Shown here: in pieces, positions 32,941-40,679 of the stretch | Layout of the letters: the number at the start of each line of letters is the position of its first letter | Numbering within the stretch: position 1 is the stretch's first letter | DNA from: Modestobacter roseus | GTDB taxonomy: Bacteria > Actinomycetota > Actinomycetes > Mycobacteriales > Geodermatophilaceae | DNA: 64,000 nt | Assembly (NCBI RefSeq): GCF_007994135.1 | Contig: NZ_VLKF01000001.1 | Coordinates: 1,674,001-1,738,000 of the forward strand | Direction of reading: 5' to 3' | Translations under genes and position numbers: made by a program | The notes under the pieces: model-generated | Told to the model about the DNA's origin: nothing | The model's database searches: none | Seen by the model: only the letters and a program-made list of their open reading frames with translations

Positions 32941-35676
32941 TCACTTCCGGACGTCGATGGTGACCGAGGTGGTCGCGGTCACCGGCGCCCCGAGGGCGTC
33001 GGTCATCGACAGGGTGCAGTCGAACGACGCCGTCCCGACCTGCGTGGGCTTGCCGCGCAGGGTGAAGTTGGCGTTCTGCCCGGCCGGGTAGTCGCGGTTG
33101 CCGACCTGGCGGGCCGACCCGGGGGCCAGCTCCAGGCTCATCGGCGCGCCGGCCGTCTGGGTGCAGGAGTACTGGAAGGTGTCGCCCAGCAGCACGCCCT
33201 TCCCCCTGTTGCCGAACTGCACGACCAGCTGGACCGTCTGCTTCGCGTTCGCCCGCACGACCGGCCCGTTGTTGATCTGCTGGTACAGCCGCGTCGTGGT
33301 CGCCGGCGGGGTGACCACCACGTCGAACCGGCCCGGGGTGGCGACGTTGCCCGCCCGGTCGGTGGCGGTGCAGGTGACCGTCGTGGTGCCGATCGGGAAC
33401 AGCGCGCCCGACGGCGTGTCGCAGGTCGGCACGATCGCACCGTCCCGGGTGTCCCCGGTGACCGGCGGGGTGTAGGTCACCTCGGCACCGGTGACGCCGG
33501 TGGAGGTGGCCAGCACCGGGTCCTTGGCGGCGATCCGCGGCGGCGAGACGTCCGCCGGGCGGGCCGGCAGCCGGCTCGGGTCGACGATGCCCCAGTAGGC
33601 CGGGGTGACCTGCAGGTCGTCGTCGAACGGGGTCGGCTGCTCCCACGGGCGGGCGGCCGGCCACGTGCGCAGCCAGCTGCGCGCGTTGCTGATCCCCCAC
33701 ACGGTCACCGACTCGAGGGAGTCCGAGTGGTCCCGGAACACCTCGAACAGGTCCCGCCAGTAGTAGCCGAGCTCGGCGGCCGCGTCGGCGTCGTCGGCGT
33801 AGGCCGGCGAGTGCTGCGGCACGGTGCCGTTGCTGACGTCGGCGCCGTTGTTCTCCTTGGAGTCGCTGACGTCGAGCTCGGTGATCGCCTGCAGCAGCGG
33901 GCGGCCGGTCTCGGCGCTGAGCCGCTCCACGCCGGCGAGGGAGTCACCGACCCACTCCACCGGGCGGGCGAAGTCCACGTGCACCTGGTGCCCGACGCCG
34001 TCGATCGGCACGTCGCGCTGGATCAGGCTGCGCACCAGGTCCAGGTAGTCGGCGCGCTTCTCCGGCATCTCGGTGTTGTAGTCGTTGATGAACAGCTCGG
34101 CCTCGGGGAAGTACCGGTCGGCGAGCCGGAAGGCCTCGTCGACGAACTGCTCGCCGAGCACCTGGAACCAGCGGCTGTCCCGCATGTCGTGCGGGTTGGC
34201 GTTGTCGCCGTCGGCGATGACCTCGTTGACCACGTCCCAGGCCCAGATCGGGGAGTCCCCGTCGGGGTAGCGGGCGTCGATGTGGTCGGCGATCCCCTTG
34301 ATGTGCGCCTCGAGCCGGGCGCGCAGGATCGCCTGGTCGGCCGGGCTGCTGGTCAGGTTGCGGTCGCCGTCCCTGAAGAACCAGGCCGGGGTCTGCGAGT
34401 GCCAGGCGAGCACGTGGCCGTAGACGTCGGTCCCGGTGGCGTCGGCGAAGTCCAGCAGGCGGTCGAGGTTGGTGAAGTCGAACGTCCCCTCGGTGGGCTG
34501 CACGACCTCGGGCTTGCCGTCGTTCTCCGGGGTGATCGCGCCGTAGTGCTTGGTGACCAGCTGCGCGGCGCGGCCCACGGTCTCGCGGGAGTCGATGGCC
34601 ACGCCCACGTGCTCGAAGCCCTGGGCGCCGAGCACGTCCTGCAGGGCCGGGACGTCCTGGATCGGGGTCTCGGCGAACGGCGCGACGGTCACGTCGTCGA
34701 TCAGGAAGCTCTTCCCGGCGTCGCCCTCGACGTAGAGCTGCGCCGAGTCGATCGGCGCGCCGAGGGTGTAGGTGCCCCGCAGCCGGGTCCACTCGGCGTC
34801 GGTGACGACCGCGCTGGCGCCGCCGATGTTCTCGTAGTTCGTCTGCGTGCCGCGGTCGCGCTGGATCGACGCACGCAGCGACGCCGACCCCTGGCCGGGC
34901 GCCAGCTTGGCCCAGACGGTCACCTGCACGGTCTGGCCGACGGCCAGGTTGCGGGTGACGTCGATGGCCGGGCCCTGCCAGTTCTGCAGCCGGTTGGTGG
35001 CCAGCAGGCTGGCGGAGCCGCTGTGCGCGTCGCTGGTGGTGCGCTCGACCAGGGCGTCACCGCGCGGGCCCCAGCCCTGCAGCCCGTCCTCGAAGTCGGT
35101 GGCCAGCGGGGCCACGGTGCCCGGCTCCTGCGGCGCCGCCGCCTCGCCGACGATCGTGACGTCGTCGAGGAAGAAGTCCTGGGTGGCGTCGGGGCTCTCG
35201 AAGTACGGCTCCAGCTGGCTGACGCCGCCGGCGAACTCGTAGCTGCCGCTGAGCTTGGTCCAGCCGCCGTCGGAGACCGCGACCTGGTAGGCCACGGAGT
35301 CGTAGGAGGCGGCACCGCCCTCCGGGGTGCGGGCCACGCTCAGCGACACCTGGTCGCTGCCCGCGCCGGCAGGCAGCTTGACCCAGCCCTCGATCGTGTA
35401 CTGGCCGGCCGGCATGAACGGCCGGGCGTCGAGGCCGGCGCCGTGCCAGTTCTGGCTGCGGCCGGTGACGGCGAGGCTGGCCTCGCCCGTGCGGGCCTCG
35501 TCGGTGCTGACGGCGACGGCCGCGTCACCGCGGCCGAACCAGCCGTCGGTCCCGGTCTCGAAGCCGGTGCTGTGCACCGTGGTGGGTGCTGCGGCAGCCG
35601 CGGGCGCGGCGACCACGCCGGCCCCCGCCACCAGGCCGAGCATCGCTGCCCCGCCGACCAGACGTCGTTGTCTCAT
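32941..35676 (-). CDS. Secreted multi-domain endo-1,4-beta-xylanase, GH10 with CBMs
   Basis: 911 residues with a signal peptide (about 1-29, ending AAPAAAAAP). Then two carbohydrate-binding modules of the CBM4_9/22 type (about 30-185 and 190-345; each opens with FETGTDGWFGRG or FEDGLQGWGPRG). GH10 catalytic domain about 350-690: HVLAWHSQTPAWF, the acid/base Glu in WAWDVVNEVI, and the nucleophile Glu in QAITELDVSD. A HYR-like domain (about 715-795, TPPVTGDTRDGAIVPT) and a C-terminal beta-domain follow. It cleaves xylan outside the cell. The promoter has a palindrome (35744-35754) like the actinomycete xylanase operator. Confidence 0.94.
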   Translation of the reverse strand: MRQRRLVGGAAMLGLVAGAGVVAAPAAAAAPTTVHSTGFETGTDGWFGRGDAAVAVSTDEARTGEASLAVTGRSQNWHGAGLDARPFMPAGQYTIEGWVKLPAGAGSDQVSLSVARTPEGGAASYDSVAYQVAVSDGGWTKLSGSYEFAGGVSQLEPYFESPDATQDFFLDDVTIVGEAAAPQEPGTVAPLATDFEDGLQGWGPRGDALVERTTSDAHSGSASLLATNRLQNWQGPAIDVTRNLAVGQTVQVTVWAKLAPGQGSASLRASIQRDRGTQTNYENIGGASAVVTDAEWTRLRGTYTLGAPIDSAQLYVEGDAGKSFLIDDVTVAPFAETPIQDVPALQDVLGAQGFEHVGVAIDSRETVGRAAQLVTKHYGAITPENDGKPEVVQPTEGTFDFTNLDRLLDFADATGTDVYGHVLAWHSQTPAWFFRDGDRNLTSSPADQAILRARLEAHIKGIADHIDARYPDGDSPIWAWDVVNEVIADGDNANPHDMRDSRWFQVLGEQFVDEAFRLADRYFPEAELFINDYNTEMPEKRADYLDLVRSLIQRDVPIDGVGHQVHVDFARPVEWVGDSLAGVERLSAETGRPLLQAITELDVSDSKENNGADVSNGTVPQHSPAYADDADAAAELGYYWRDLFEVFRDHSDSLESVTVWGISNARSWLRTWPAARPWEQPTPFDDDLQVTPAYWGIVDPSRLPARPADVSPPRIAAKDPVLATSTGVTGAEVTYTPPVTGDTRDGAIVPTCDTPSGALFPIGTTTVTCTATDRAGNVATPGRFDVVVTPPATTTRLYQQINNGPVVRANAKQTVQLVVQFGNRGKGVLLGDTFQYSCTQTAGAPMSLELAPGSARQVGNRDYPAGQNANFTLRGKPTQVGTASFDCTLSMTDALGAPVTATTSVTIDVRK

Positions 35677-35743
35677 GTGTTCGTGTTCTCCTCGGGATGG
35701 ATCGCGCAGCCACTGTGCTTCCGGATGGATCCCGGGCGGTTAT

Positions 35744-35754
35744 CGAAACTTTCC
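35744..35754. promoter_or_regulatory. Xylanase-type operator-like palindrome
   Basis: CGAAACTTTCC, one base from the CGAAANTTTCG palindrome reported before streptomycete xylanase genes, lies 68 bases before the xylanase ATG. A second inverted repeat CGAAGTG-N8-CACTTCG follows at 35769-35790. Both suggest repression without xylan. Confidence 0.5.
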
Positions 35755-35880
35755 GGTACCGCGCCGACCGAAGTGAAGCTCACCACTTCGGGGGAAGTCA
35801 ATGGGCGGCACACGACCGATCTTGGGTGAACGCCGCGTGTCCGCGGTGTGTCGCGGCCGTAACGGATGTGACTCCGGACA

Positions 35881-35922
35881 CGACCGAGCCCGGCCCCGCG
35901 CAGGCGGGACCGGGCTCGGTCG
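35881..35922. terminator. Hairpin terminator downstream of ligAB operon 1
   Basis: ACCGAGCCCGGCCCCGC (35883-35899) pairs with GCGGGACCGGGCTCGGT (35904-35920) with one mismatch; two more pairs extend it to 35881-35922. It lies 17 bases beyond the leftward ligB stop. Confidence 0.75.
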
Positions 35923-35938
35923 GAGGGTATGGCCGGGG

Positions 35939-36808
35939 TCAGGCCGGCTGGAGGGCCCTGCTGTCGGCCTTGTTCTCGAACAGGGCCAGCGCTGCCGCGG
36001 TGTTCGACGCCGCCACGAAGTAGGTGTCGTGCACCCGCGTGATGTCGTCGTCCAGCGCACCGCGCATGATCAGCCACATGATCATCTCGATGCCCTCGGA
36101 GCCGGCCAGCCGGACGTAGTCCTCCCGGGACAGCGCGGCCAGCTTCGCCGGGTCGGACTGGATCTCCGCCAGGAACCGGCGGTCGAAGTCGGAGTTGATG
36201 AACCCCGCCCGCGCCCCCGCGAGCTGGTGGGACATGCCGCCGGTGCCGAGCACCCCGACCGTGATGTCCTCGGGGAAGTTGCGGATGGCCCGGCCGAGCG
36301 CCTTGCCCAGCGCGTAGCAGCGCGCGGCGGTCGGCTGCGGGTACTGGATGACGTTGACCAGCAACGGCACGACCGGGCACGGCCAGGCGTCACCGGGCTC
36401 CGGCGTCCACACCGACAGCGGCACGGTCAGGCCGTGGTCGACCTCGAGCTCCTGGAAGACGGTGAGGTCGAAGCCGTCGTCGACCAGGTTCTCCAGCAGG
36501 TGCAGGGAGAGCTCGGGGTGGCCGACCACCTCGGGCACCGGACGCTGACCGAAGCCCTCGTCGGCCACCGGGTAGCGCTCGGCGGTGCCGATGCCGAACG
36601 TCGGCACGATGTCCAGGTCGATGCCGTTCGCGTGGTCGTTGTAGATCACGATCGCGACGTCGGGCTTGTGCTCCGCCAGCCACTCACGGGCCGGCTGGTA
36701 GCCGTCGAACAGCGGCTTCCAGTTGTCGTCCTGGGTCTTCTCGCGGTCCATCGCCGCGCCGATGGACGGCACGTGCGACGTCGCCAGCCCCCAGATCACC
36801 TCGGCCAT
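35939..36808 (-). CDS. LigB-like class III extradiol dioxygenase, beta (catalytic) subunit
   Basis: 289 residues. The metal ligands of protocatechuate 4,5-dioxygenase are recognisable: His12 in LATSHVPSIG, His59 in VIYNDHANG and the Glu in SEGIEMIMWLIM; the catalytic His is in GTGGMSHQLAG. Non-haem Fe(II), cleaving a catecholic ring (protocatechuate, gallate or methylgallate) between C4 and C5. The ATG overlaps the ligA-like stop by one base. Neighbouring GalB- and GalC-like genes fit the 4,5-cleavage (or gallate) pathway to pyruvate and oxaloacetate. Substrate not proven. Confidence 0.9.
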   Translation of the reverse strand: MAEVIWGLATSHVPSIGAAMDREKTQDDNWKPLFDGYQPAREWLAEHKPDVAIVIYNDHANGIDLDIVPTFGIGTAERYPVADEGFGQRPVPEVVGHPELSLHLLENLVDDGFDLTVFQELEVDHGLTVPLSVWTPEPGDAWPCPVVPLLVNVIQYPQPTAARCYALGKALGRAIRNFPEDITVGVLGTGGMSHQLAGARAGFINSDFDRRFLAEIQSDPAKLAALSREDYVRLAGSEGIEMIMWLIMRGALDDDITRVHDTYFVAASNTAAALALFENKADSRALQPA

Positions 36809-37182
36809 CAGGACCGCCCTCCCGCGGCGAGCGCCGCCTTGAACTCGTCCTCGGTCATGCCGGTGAACACACCGCCGAGGTACTGCATGGAGCGCCCGTC
36901 CATCATGGCGAGCTTGTAGACGTAGAAGATGCTGCCGCCGAGGTCGATCATCGCCTGCCAGTCGCGCTCGGTGACCGCCGTCGTCTGCTCGGGGGTGAGC
37001 CCGAACTCCGCGCAGTAGGCGGGCTCGTCGGACAGGAAGCGGTCCCGGGCCTCCTTGGTGCGCAGGCTCATGAACAGCTTGTTCATCTTGAACCCGCGCC
37101 GGCTGGTGGCGCCGTCGAAGATCGGCGTACCCGGCACGTCGATCTTCGGCCGGGGTGGTGCGCTGGTCTGGTCGGTGCTCAT
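36808..37182 (-). CDS. LigA-like extradiol dioxygenase, alpha subunit
   Basis: 124 residues. Matches the LigA cap domain: FKMNKLFMSLRTKEARDRFL, EPAYCAEFGLTPEQTTAV, and DWQAMIDLGGSIFYVYKLAMM, which covers the beta-subunit active site. Next to the ligB-like gene. A leader of about 30 residues precedes the domain. Upstream 88 bases contain an 18-bp repeat. Confidence 0.88.
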   Translation of the reverse strand: MSTDQTSAPPRPKIDVPGTPIFDGATSRRGFKMNKLFMSLRTKEARDRFLSDEPAYCAEFGLTPEQTTAVTERDWQAMIDLGGSIFYVYKLAMMDGRSMQYLGGVFTGMTEDEFKAALAAGGRS

Positions 37183-37222
37183 GAGGGCCTCCTCGCCCGT
37201 CGGCCGTGCTCCCTGCTGCTGT

Positions 37223-37276
37223 CCCTGCTGCCGTTCAGCTGCGTGCTGCCGTTCACGTGCGTGCTGCCGTTCAGGT
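37223..37276. repeat. 18-bp tandem repeat, three copies
   Basis: Units of the type GCGTGCTGCCGTTCACGT at 37223-37240, 37241-37258 and 37259-37276, spanning the end of the isomerase-like gene (its stop is at 37271-37273). Copy number likely varies. No function assigned. Confidence 0.8.
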
Positions 37277-37549
37277 GCGCTCTTGGGGGTGGGTGGCCAG
37301 CGCCTCGACGTGCACGTCGAGCCAGGGGGCCATGGGCAGCGACATGAGCGCGTCGTGCAGCTCGGCCGGGTCCGCCGCCTCGTAGAGGCCGACGGTGGCG
37401 TTGCGGCCGGGCACCCGCCACAGCCGCTTGAGCACCCCCGCCTCGCGCAGCTCGACCGCGCGCGCCCGCTCCCCGGCGCGCAGCTCGGCCCGCCGCTCGG
37501 GCGGGAAGTCGGCGGGCAGCCGGTTCTCCGACCGGACCAGGAACTCCAT
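37271..37549 (-). CDS. Muconolactone isomerase-like protein (MIase family)
   Basis: 92 residues. MEFLVRSENRLPADFPPERRAEL and RLWRVPGRNATVGLYEAADPAELHDALMSLPMAPWLDVHVEALATHP are the CatC ferredoxin-fold pattern (CatC is about 96 aa). CatC shifts the double bond of muconolactone in the beta-ketoadipate pathway; here it lies in a 4,5-cleavage operon, so it may act on another lactone. Starts ATG 37549. Confidence 0.85.
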   Translation of the reverse strand: MEFLVRSENRLPADFPPERRAELRAGERARAVELREAGVLKRLWRVPGRNATVGLYEAADPAELHDALMSLPMAPWLDVHVEALATHPQERT

Positions 37550-37567
37550 CTGCAGGTCTCCTCCCGC

Positions 37568-38269
37568 TCAGGCCAGCTCGTGCAGCACGTCGGCCAGCGC
37601 CTTCGGCGCCGTGACCATCGCCTCGTGCCCGGTCTCCAGCTCGTGCACCGGCCAGCCGCGCTCCCGCGCCCGGTCGGCCTGCGACTGGAACACCCGCATC
37701 CAGCTCACGCACTCGATGAACGCCGCCGGCACCGCGTCGGCGGCCCCGGAGAGTCGGAGCGGGTCGGTGTAGGTCTTCCACGGGTGCGCGGTCAGCCGCG
37801 GGGTCAGCCAGTCGACGTCGGCCTGCTCGGTCACCCCGAGCACCGACAGCTTGCGCACCGGGACCAGCCAGCCGAAGCCCTGCTCCGCGGCGGACTCCGC
37901 CCAGTGGTGCGCCACCGTCTCCGGCTGCAGCGAGACCGCGGTCTCCCCGTCGGACCCGACGAAGGCGTCGAGGAAGACCCGCCGGCGGATCCGCTCGGGC
38001 ACCCGGTCGGCGACCATGCTGACCACGTGCCCGGCGTAGCTGTGCCCGACGAGCACGACGTCGGTCAGGTCGAGCACCTCGATCAGCCGGGTGACGTCCT
38101 CGGTGTGGGTGTCCAGCCCCACCTGGGGCGACAGCAGGTGGGCCCGCTCGGAGAGCCCGGTCAGCGTCGGCGTGTGCACCTCGTGGCCGGCGGCGCGCAG
38201 CAGCGGGGCGACCCGGTCCCAGCACCAGCCGCCGTGCCAGGCGCCGTGCACGAGGACGAACGTGCTCAT
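37568..38269 (-). CDS. Alpha/beta hydrolase (hydroxynitrile lyase/esterase-like)
   Basis: 233 residues. Oxyanion region [14 protein letters not shown], nucleophile Ser in [10 protein letters not shown], His in LETGHEAMV near the end. Typical of the plant-esterase-like (EstC/SABP2-like) bacterial hydrolases. In this operon it might hydrolyse an ester or lactone of the aromatic pathway. ATG 38269 overlaps the aldolase stop by four bases. Confidence 0.9.
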   Translation of the reverse strand: MSTFVLVHGAWHGGWCWDRVAPLLRAAGHEVHTPTLTGLSERAHLLSPQVGLDTHTEDVTRLIEVLDLTDVVLVGHSYAGHVVSMVADRVPERIRRRVFLDAFVGSDGETAVSLQPETVAHHWAESAAEQGFGWLVPVRKLSVLGVTEQADVDWLTPRLTAHPWKTYTDPLRLSGAADAVPAAFIECVSWMRVFQSQADRARERGWPVHELETGHEAMVTAPKALADVLHELA

Positions 38270-38985
38270 GCCCGGTCCTCCTGCCCAGCGGCCGGCGCCT
38301 CGGTGGCGCGGACGTAGCTGACGCCCAGCGCGGCGAGCTTCTCGCGCATGCCGTAGACGTCGAGCCCGAGCACGCCGGCCTGGAACTGCTCGCGCTTGGC
38401 CTGCTCGTTCGCCTCCCGGGCGGTGGCCGCCTCGGCCACCGCGGGCGCGTCCGCACGCGGGACGACGAGCACGCCGTCGTCGTCGGCGACCACCACGTCG
38501 CCGGGCTGCACCAGGGCACCGGCGACGACGACCGGCACGTTCACCGAACCGGGCGTGGCCTTCACGGTGCCCTGCGCGGAGACCGCGCGGGACCACACCG
38601 GGAAGCCCATCGCGGTCAGGTCGGCGACGTCGCGCACCCCGGCGTCGATGACCAGGCCGAGCACGCCCCGGGTGGCCAGCTGGGTGGCGAACAGCTCGCC
38701 GAACATGCCGTCGGTGGACGGCGAGGTGGTGGTGACCACCAGCACGTCACCCGGCCCGCACTGCTCGATGCTCGCGTGGATCATCAGGTTGTCGCCGGGC
38801 TGGCTGAGCACCGTGACGGCGCGGCCGGCGATCCGGGCGCCGGGATAGATCGGGCGCAGCACCGGGTGGGTGAGCCCGCGGCGGCCCATCGCCTCGTGCG
38901 CCGTGGCGACCCCCGCCTTCCCCAGGACGGCCACGGCGTCGGCGTCCGGGCGTGGGGTGTCGGTGACGATCACGTGCCGGGTCAC
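38266..38985 (-). CDS. 4-carboxy-4-hydroxy-2-oxoadipate aldolase (GalC/LigK, RraA-like fold)
   Basis: 239 residues from a GTG at 38985. Class II pyruvate aldolase of the RraA-like fold: [37 protein letters not shown], with the Arg-Asp-x-x-Asp metal and substrate motif. It splits 4-carboxy-4-hydroxy-2-oxoadipate to pyruvate and oxaloacetate and decarboxylates oxaloacetate, the last step of the gallate and protocatechuate 4,5-pathway. Overlaps GalB-like and hydrolase genes. Confidence 0.9.
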   Translation of the reverse strand: MTRHVIVTDTPRPDADAVAVLGKAGVATAHEAMGRRGLTHPVLRPIYPGARIAGRAVTVLSQPGDNLMIHASIEQCGPGDVLVVTTTSPSTDGMFGELFATQLATRGVLGLVIDAGVRDVADLTAMGFPVWSRAVSAQGTVKATPGSVNVPVVVAGALVQPGDVVVADDDGVLVVPRADAPAVAEAATAREANEQAKREQFQAGVLGLDVYGMREKLAALGVSYVRATEAPAAGQEDRA

Positions 38986-39707
38986 CACAGCTGGTCCCCC
39001 ACCGTCGGGAAGGTGCGCTGGAAGGCCTCGGCCTGGGTGACGCCCTTCGGGGCGCCGTTGCGCCGGGCCTGCACGCCGCGCCGGGTGCCGAGCTGGGTGT
39101 AGTAGTCGACCAGGTGGCCCTGCCCGCCGCCCATGCACTGCATGGCCTTGCTCTTGAGCTCGAACACCGGCGTGATGTCCAGCAGCAGCTCCGGGACGAA
39201 CCCGCACACCTCGGGCTGGTGCGGCTCGAACTGCAGCACCTGGGCCGCGCCCAGCGGCGTCGCGCCCGGGTCGTGCCCGTGCGCCTGGGCGACCATCCGG
39301 GTGAGCAGGGTGGTCTCGTGCGCCAGGTTGTGGTCGCGGTTGTACGGGTCGTTCGCCACGTGGGTGAGCAGTACGTCGGGCAACCGCTCGCGCATCACCC
39401 CGACGATCCGGTCCTGCGCGGCCTCGTCGACCCGCAGCGGGTAGTCGCCGAGGTCGAGGAAGTCGATGCTCGCGCCGAGCAGCCCGGCGGCCTCGGTGGC
39501 CTCCGCTCGGCGGGCGTCCTTGACGCCCTGGAGGGTCATCCCCTCCTTCGCCCACAGCCCCTGCGACTCGCCCCGCTCACCGAAGCTGAGGCACAGCACG
39601 TGCACCGAGGCGCCGCGCTGCGCCGAGAGCGCGATCGCTCCCCCGGCCCGCCAGACGAAGTCGGCCGAGTGGGCGCTGATCACCAGCACGGACTGGGTGT
39701 CGGGCAT
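38982..39707 (-). CDS. PIG-L/LmbE-family hydratase, GalB-like (4-oxalomesaconate hydratase)
   Basis: 241 residues from ATG 39707. The zinc motif is [13 protein letters not shown], the GalB form of the AHPDD motif of PIG-L proteins; [16 protein letters not shown] holds further His/Asp ligands. Pseudomonas putida GalB (about 258 aa) hydrates 4-oxalomesaconate and is a PIG-L fold. Its place before the GalC-like aldolase and the dioxygenase supports this role. First gene of operon 1, coupled by GTGA to the aldolase. Confidence 0.87.
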   Translation of the reverse strand: MPDTQSVLVISAHSADFVWRAGGAIALSAQRGASVHVLCLSFGERGESQGLWAKEGMTLQGVKDARRAEATEAAGLLGASIDFLDLGDYPLRVDEAAQDRIVGVMRERLPDVLLTHVANDPYNRDHNLAHETTLLTRMVAQAHGHDPGATPLGAAQVLQFEPHQPEVCGFVPELLLDITPVFELKSKAMQCMGGGQGHLVDYYTQLGTRRGVQARRNGAPKGVTQAEAFQRTFPTVGDQLW

Positions 39708-39899
39708 CGGCTGCGCGCGCTCCTCGGCTCGGGGACTGGTGCTGCAACGGTCGCCGTCGGGAGTGACCGGTGCCACGTCCACGCTATGCCTGCGGGGCAC
39801 TCCGGGGTATCCGTCGGCGGTCAGCACGTGACCGGGCACTGCGACAGGGGTCGCCTACGTCATCCGTCGCGATAGTCCGGTACAGCCGGGGGCCGGCGG
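39708..39899. promoter_or_regulatory. Promoter region of operon 1, with conserved motif
   Basis: 192 bases without a gene. Contains CCTACGTCATCCGTC at 39854-39868, the same 15-mer as at 42499-42513, flanking the two-component genes on both sides. Probably holds the promoter for the leftward GalB-like operon. Confidence 0.5.
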
Positions 39900-40679
39900 T
39901 CAGCTGGGCGGCGGGATGAGCCCGTCGCGGATGGCCAGCAGCGCGGCCTGGGTGCGGGAGGTGAGCTGGAGCTTGGCGAGCACGTTGCTCACATGGGTGC
40001 GGGCGGTGCGCTCGCTGATCACCAGCCGGTCGGCGATCTCCCGGTTCGAGTGGCCCTGCGCCACCAGCACCAGGATCTCCCGCTCCCGGGTGGTGAGCGC
40101 CGCCAGCCCGACCTGCGGGCCGGACATCCGGCGGGTCAGCTGCCGGGCCACCGCGGAGTCCAGGTGCACCTCCCCCGCCGCCGCGGCCCGCACCGCGGCG
40201 ACCACCTCGGTCGGCTCGGCGTCCTTGAGCACGTAGCCGGAGGCGCCGGCGGCCAGGGCCGCGTGCACCCGCTCGACCTCGCCGAAGCTGGTCAGCACCA
40301 CCACCGCGACGCCCGGGTGCACCCGCACGATCGCCTCGGTCGCCTCGATGCCACCCATCCGCGGCATCTGCAGGTCCATCAGGACGACGTCCGGCAGCGG
40401 CGCACCGGTGGTCCGCCGCTGGGCCAGCTGGGCCAGCGCGTCCTGCCCGTCACCGGCCTCGGCGATCACCTCCAGGGCGGGGACCGCGTCGACGTAGGCC
40501 AGGATGCCGCGCCGCACGACGGCGTGGTCGTCGACGACCATGAGCCGGATCGTCGCCGTCTCCGGGGCACCCGTCTCCGGGGCACCCGCCTCCCCTGCGC
40601 CCGCGTTCCGGACACCCGACTCCCGGACACCCGACTCCCGGACACCCGACTCCCGGACACCCTGCTGCTGCTCTGTCAC
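39900..40679 (-). CDS. NarL/LuxR-type response regulator with repeat leader
   Basis: 259 residues from GTG 40679. The first about 45 residues are a low-complexity leader: VRESG repeats (three) then GAPET twice. The receiver follows (RLMVVDDHAVVRRGILAYV, phospho-Asp in VVLMDLQMPRMGG), then a LuxR helix-turn-helix (LTTREREILVLVAQGHSNREIADRLVISERTARTHVSNVLAKL). Pairs with the upstream kinase (GTGA overlap). It probably controls the neighbouring aromatic operons. Confidence 0.92.
   Translation of the reverse strand: MTEQQQGVRESGVRESGVRESGVRNAGAGEAGAPETGAPETATIRLMVVDDHAVVRRGILAYVDAVPALEVIAEAGDGQDALAQLAQRRTTGAPLPDVVLMDLQMPRMGGIEATEAIVRVHPGVAVVVLTSFGEVERVHAALAAGASGYVLKDAEPTEVVAAVRAAAAGEVHLDSAVARQLTRRMSGPQVGLAALTTREREILVLVAQGHSNREIADRLVISERTARTHVSNVLAKLQLTSRTQAALLAIRDGLIPPPS
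40611..40655. repeat. 15-bp tandem repeat, three copies, in response-regulator leader
   Basis: GACACCCGACTCCCG three times exactly, with degenerate copies either side. Encodes VRESG on the minus strand. In-frame length changes would alter only the leader. Confidence 0.85.

Noticed and set aside
32920..35829. Plus-strand open frame of about 970 codons over the xylanase gene
   Set aside because: Antisense shadow of a clear GH10 enzyme with signal peptide and catalytic motifs on the minus strand.
40611..40655. CRISPR array
   Set aside because: Contiguous tandem repeats without spacers inside a coding frame.
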